Shown: piece by piece, positions 5,453 to 8,190 of the stretch
Numbering within the stretch: position 1 is the first letter of the stretch
Layout: the number at the start of each line of letters is the position of its first letter
Assembly (NCBI GenBank): GCA_029942065.1
Contig: JAPYTY010000013.1
Location: forward strand, 1 to 8,190
From: Acidobacteriota bacterium
GTDB lineage: Bacteria > Acidobacteriota > UBA6911 > RPQK01 > JADFOI01
Direction of reading: 5' to 3'
Length of the DNA stretch: 8,190 bases
Translations under genes and position numbers: made by a program
The notes under the pieces: generated by a model
What the model was told of the DNA's origin: nothing
The model's database searches: none
Seen by the model: only the letters and a program-made list of their open reading frames with translations

Positions 5453-6766
5453 ATGCAACTCTTTCGCGAAGTCGGTTTTTTGGCTGCCACTCTTCTGGTC
5501 ATCGGCAACATCATCGGGATCGGGATCTTTACCACCTCCGGTTTGATCGCGACTGAAGTTGGAAATTCTCCTTGGTTGTTGGGAGTCTGGCTAATCGGGG
5601 GCATGCTGGCTCTCATTGGTGCCATCTGTTACTCAGTGCTGGCCGTCCGGACGCCCCAGGCCGGTGGCGAATACGCCTTCCTTTATCCCTCCTACGGCCC
5701 TCTCCCCGCCTTTCTTTCCGGCTGGGCCTCTCTGATCATCGGATTTTCGGCACCGATTGCGGCCTCAGCCCTGGGCCTGGTCATCTACCAGGGTCCTTTT
5801 CTCCCCGACTTTGTGTCCCGGAGTACTCTCCTTCAAAAGTGCCTCGCCGCGCTGACGATCATGTTCATCAGCTGGCTCCTGTTCTGGGGACTGAAGTTTG
5901 GTAATCGACTCCATGGCATCATCACCCTTTTCAATCTGGCCCTGACCTTCGGGTTTGCATCAGCGGTTCTATGGCTTGCGCCCACCTCCGAAAATCTGGA
6001 GCCCATCTTCACCGGAAATTCCGCCCCTGTAGACCCCTCCTCCCTGGGTCAGGCGATCGTGCTGGTGATGTTTTCCTACAGTGGTTGGAACGCTGCTGCT
6101 TATATGGCCGAAGAAATCCGCCGGCCCTCACGTTACATCCCCGGAGCCCTTCTTCTGGGCACGGGCACGGTGATCCTCGCCTACCTCCTGATGAACCTGG
6201 CTTACTTCGGTGCCGTGCCCCTTTCCCAGCTCCAGGGAGAGCTCGCGGTAGCTGAGATCACCGCACAGACCATCTTCCCAACCCAGGCCAGCATCTTCGT
6301 CACGACCTTGGTTCTCTTTTCGATTCTCAGTTCTATCACGGCGATGTCCATTGCCGGACCTCGAGTTTACTTTGCCATGTCGCGCAACCGGCTCCTTCCC
6401 TCCTGGCTGTCCGAGATTGATGAGAAAAGGAAGATTCCGATGAAGTCGATTCTATTTCAGGCAGCAGTGGCCATTTCGATGGTGGCCATTGGAACCTTCC
6501 GAGAGATTCTTCTTTTCGCCGGAGTCATCCTCATGCTTTTTTCGACACTGACGGTCTCGGTACTGCTTCGAATCCCGCGAGAAAAAATCAACTCCTTTCA
6601 GTTCTGGATTCTTTACCGGCTTTTGCCGGGCATCTTCGTCCTGATCAATACTACGATCCTGATCAATGTTGCTTTTGGAAGTCCCCGGGAAACCGCAGCT
6701 GGGTTTCTCACTCTGATGGCAGGCCTACCCCTTTATTTCTTTTACCGGCATCAGAAAACAACTTAA
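5453..6766 (+). CDS. APC-superfamily amino acid permease
   Basis: This is a 437-residue, strongly hydrophobic inner-membrane protein with about 12 predicted membrane segments, the usual size and topology for amino acid/polyamine/organocation transporters. The first helix carries the unwound substrate-binding motif GNIIGIGIFTTSG (18-30). PQAGGEYAFLYPSYG (68-82) follows helix 2. FSYSGWNAAAYMAEEIRRP (207-225), with RYIP after it, matches the helix 6 and cytoplasmic-loop signature of the family. AGPRVYFAMSRNRLLPSWL (301-319) is the typical region around helix 8. The sequence resembles the LAT/YgjI-type branch more than the lysine- or GABA-specific branches, but the substrate cannot be read from it. 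No Shine-Dalgarno is seen at the ATG; AAAAGG sits too far upstream (5423-5428), and a CTG at 5438 is a remote alternative. Its TAA overlaps the stop of the convergent methyltransferase gene. Confidence 0.92.
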   Translation: MQLFREVGFLAATLLVIGNIIGIGIFTTSGLIATEVGNSPWLLGVWLIGGMLALIGAICYSVLAVRTPQAGGEYAFLYPSYGPLPAFLSGWASLIIGFSAPIAASALGLVIYQGPFLPDFVSRSTLLQKCLAALTIMFISWLLFWGLKFGNRLHGIITLFNLALTFGFASAVLWLAPTSENLEPIFTGNSAPVDPSSLGQAIVLVMFSYSGWNAAAYMAEEIRRPSRYIPGALLLGTGTVILAYLLMNLAYFGAVPLSQLQGELAVAEITAQTIFPTQASIFVTTLVLFSILSSITAMSIAGPRVYFAMSRNRLLPSWLSEIDEKRKIPMKSILFQAAVAISMVAIGTFREILLFAGVILMLFSTLTVSVLLRIPREKINSFQFWILYRLLPGIFVLINTTILINVAFGSPRETAAGFLTLMAGLPLYFFYRHQKTT

Positions 6767-7491
6767 CGCTTCAGGATCTCGCCGGTCATGGGCACGAACC
6801 GAACGTCCGTGACGTGAGTTCGGATAATCTCGCCCTCGACCCTGGTCAGGATGGTCAAGGCCTGAATGCCTCCGACCGGGCCGATCGGCATCACCAGCCT
6901 TCCGCCCTCCGCCAGCTGCTCAATCAGAGGCTGGGGAACCTGGTCCGCCGCAGCCGTTACCAGAATGATGTCGAAGGGAGCCTCCTCGGACCATCCCTGA
7001 TACCCATCTCCAACCCGGACCTCGACGTTGTCGTATCCCAGTTCCTCCAGGGTCCATCGGGCACGTTTCCCCAGGGAGGAGATGATCTCAATCGTGAAAA
7101 CCTCACGGATCAATTCGGCAAGAACTGCGGCCTGGTACCCGGAACCGGTTCCGATCTCCAGAGCTCTCTGATGGGGTTGAGGATCGACCGTCTGGGTCAT
7201 CAGGGCCACAATATAGGGTTGAGAAATTGTTTGTTTCTCACCAATCGGCACGGGACTGTCGCCATAGGCATAATGACGAACTTCAGCAGGCATGAAAAGA
7301 TGCCGGGGAACCTTCCACATGGCTTCCAGAACCCGGGAAGTCCTGATGTCCCGGGCTTCAAGCTGGCGCTCGACCATCTGCTCTCGCTGACTCAACCAGT
7401 CGTCTTCTGCGGTGAGAGGGTTGTCAATGGGCCGAGAGGCACAAGAAGAGAGCACCCAGGGGATGAGAAACAGCAAAGCGAACCGTCTCAT
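6763..7491 (-). CDS. pcm: Protein-L-isoaspartate O-methyltransferase, lipoprotein form
   Basis: The enzyme methylates L-isoaspartyl residues in damaged proteins using S-adenosylmethionine, starting their repair. The 242 residues include the full family core. QTISQPYIVALMT (87-99) includes the active-site serine region. LEIGTGSGYQAAVLA (111-125) is the SAM-binding motif I. FTIEI ends the second strand. GDGYQGW (161-167), DIILVTAA (174-181) and the terminal RFVPMTG (231-237) follow. Unlike the cytosolic enzyme of about 208 residues in E. coli, it begins with a charged and hydrophobic leader ending in LSSC (14-17), a lipobox with Cys17 as the lipidated residue. The mature protein should therefore be anchored facing the periplasm. 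A cytoplasmic start further in would lose the leader, but the next Met (Met39) lies close to the catalytic domain. It ends convergently with the permease, sharing TTAA (6763-6766), and is divergent from the TPR gene. Confidence 0.92.
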   Translation of the reverse strand: MRRFALLFLIPWVLSSCASRPIDNPLTAEDDWLSQREQMVERQLEARDIRTSRVLEAMWKVPRHLFMPAEVRHYAYGDSPVPIGEKQTISQPYIVALMTQTVDPQPHQRALEIGTGSGYQAAVLAELIREVFTIEIISSLGKRARWTLEELGYDNVEVRVGDGYQGWSEEAPFDIILVTAAADQVPQPLIEQLAEGGRLVMPIGPVGGIQALTILTRVEGEIIRTHVTDVRFVPMTGEILKR

Positions 7492-7597
7492 TGCCCAGAG
7501 TCTATGACTTTGAAGGGAAAGTTTCCAGAGGCTCTCTCTTCCGGAATAAAGATCGTGTTTTTTTCGCTGCAGTAGAGAACTGATTCAGGCTACGGGT

Positions 7598-7603
7598 TAC
7601 AAT
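7598..7603 (+). promoter_or_regulatory. Possible -10 element before the TPR gene
   Basis: TACAAT matches the sigma-70 -10 consensus at five of six positions. It lies in the roughly 120-bp gap between the divergent methyltransferase and TPR genes. No good -35 box stands 16-18 bp upstream and there is no extended -10 TG. If used, transcription would begin near 7610, leaving almost no leader before the TPR reading frame. Confidence 0.25.
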
Positions 7604-7611
7604 AGGGTATC

Positions 7612-8190
7612 CTGCTTGTTCGCTTTACCGTACTTCTGTTCAGCCTGACGGTGTTGGTCGGGCAAACCGTCCAGGAGTATACCCAACAAACTTCCCAGCT
7701 GGTTCTTCAACACGAATGGGAAGAAGCCGTCCGATTGCTCGAGGCAGGTCTTGCTCGTTACCCCGACCAGCCCGAGCTGTTGCTCCAATTAGGCACTTTA
7801 CGGGTGCGCTCCGGGCAGGTGGCCAGGGGTGAACAATTGTTGCTAAAGGCATTGGAGATTCAGCCCGGAAATTCCGAGATGCTGCGCAGTGCCGCCGATG
7901 CCCAATTACGACAGGGTCATCTATCGGCTGCCATTGATTTGCTGAGGGAATCACTTAGCCACAGCGGCGAGAACGTGGAATCGCATCACAGCCTGGCCCG
8001 CTCGCTGCTAGCCCGGGGAGAGATCGAACCGGCTCTGGAGCATGCCCGCCAGACGATCGAGCTGAATCCCCTCGATCCCAGGTTTCATCGCCTCTATGCC
8101 TTCCTTCTCGAGATTCAGGGTGACCAGGCCAAGTCGGACGAGCAGTTGAGACTCGCCTATCGTCTGGCGCCCAACGACCCCGGGCTGCTG
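7612..8190 (+). CDS. Exported TPR-repeat protein, N-terminal part
   Basis: The frame is open from TAG 7603-7605 to the right edge, so the gene is cut by the window. Counting from CTG 7612, residues 3-18 (RFTVLLFSLTVLVG) look like a signal peptide, with cleavage likely before Gln19. Five consecutive 34-residue tetratricopeptide repeats follow at about 20-53, 54-87, 88-121, 122-155 and 156-189. They show the alanine/leucine spacing and the NP or PGN turns of the family (LEIQPGN, IELNPLDP, RLAPNDP). TPR arrays act as protein-protein interaction scaffolds; the partner is unknown. No ATG, GTG or TTG lies in frame upstream of the signal peptide. The first are GTG 7651 and TTG 7654, inside it. CTG 7612, with AGGG four bases before it, is used here as the provisional start. 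Confidence 0.75.
   Translation, partial: MLVRFTVLLFSLTVLVGQTVQEYTQQTSQLVLQHEWEEAVRLLEAGLARYPDQPELLLQLGTLRVRSGQVARGEQLLLKALEIQPGNSEMLRSAADAQLRQGHLSAAIDLLRESLSHSGENVESHHSLARSLLARGEIEPALEHARQTIELNPLDPRFHRLYAFLLEIQGDQAKSDEQLRLAYRLAPNDPGLL

Noticed and set aside
7235..7255. Possible third copy of the ATCGGCACGGG part of the dispersed element
   Set aside because: The match is only about 11 bases, lies in conserved methyltransferase coding sequence (the SPVPIGEK segment), and lacks the TTCCGGAA palindrome.
6814..7575. Plus-strand frame of 253 codons
   Set aside because: It is antisense to the complete methyltransferase gene, whose motifs are unambiguous.

Overview
The window looks like an ordinary chromosomal segment of a diderm (Gram-negative-type) bacterium of moderately high GC. 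Three points support this: a two-gene peptidoglycan precursor module, two proteins with Sec-type signal peptides, and one with a lipoprotein signal. A phylum cannot be fixed from sequence reading alone. A SpoIIIAA/Ycf45-type ATPase carrying an R3H domain, together with repeat-rich intergenic DNA, would suit an uncultured lineage such as Acidobacteriota, but that is only an inference.

Layout. Positions 1-183 are non-coding or hold the unidentifiable tail of an upstream gene, and contain a compact palindromic element and an 8-bp tandem repeat. murB (184-1155) and murA (1152-2408) follow on the + strand with a 4-nt stop/start overlap. Together they encode the two steps converting UDP-GlcNAc to UDP-MurNAc. 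Convergent to them is a minus-strand gene (4058-2463) for a 531-residue AAA-type ATPase ending in an R3H nucleic-acid-binding domain. A 399-bp divergent intergenic region (4059-4457) is the most structured DNA in the window. It holds a purine-rich heptamer array, a run of 28-bp hairpin units with covarying stems, a second and shortened copy of the element at the left edge, a GTGGAAC heptamer array, and two further stem-loops. A + strand gene for an exported thioredoxin/TlpA-like protein with an uncharacterised N-terminal half (4458-5345) comes next. It is followed by an APC-superfamily transporter (5453-6766). The transporter's stop codon overlaps that of a convergent minus-strand gene for a lipoprotein form of protein-L-isoaspartate methyltransferase (7491-6763). 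The window ends inside a + strand gene for an exported TPR protein (from about 7612), whose start codon is not canonical in this sequence.

How the genes relate. murB and murA clearly act together in cell-wall precursor synthesis. The TlpA-like protein, the methyltransferase lipoprotein and the TPR protein all appear to be exported, and the first two could serve envelope protein maintenance, but nothing shows that they form one pathway. I see no defence system, prophage, insertion sequence, CRISPR array, tRNA or rRNA. The less ordinary items are the intergenic repeats, the exported methyltransferase, the R3H-ATPase and the N-terminal domain of the TlpA-like protein. None of them amounts to evidence for a new system.
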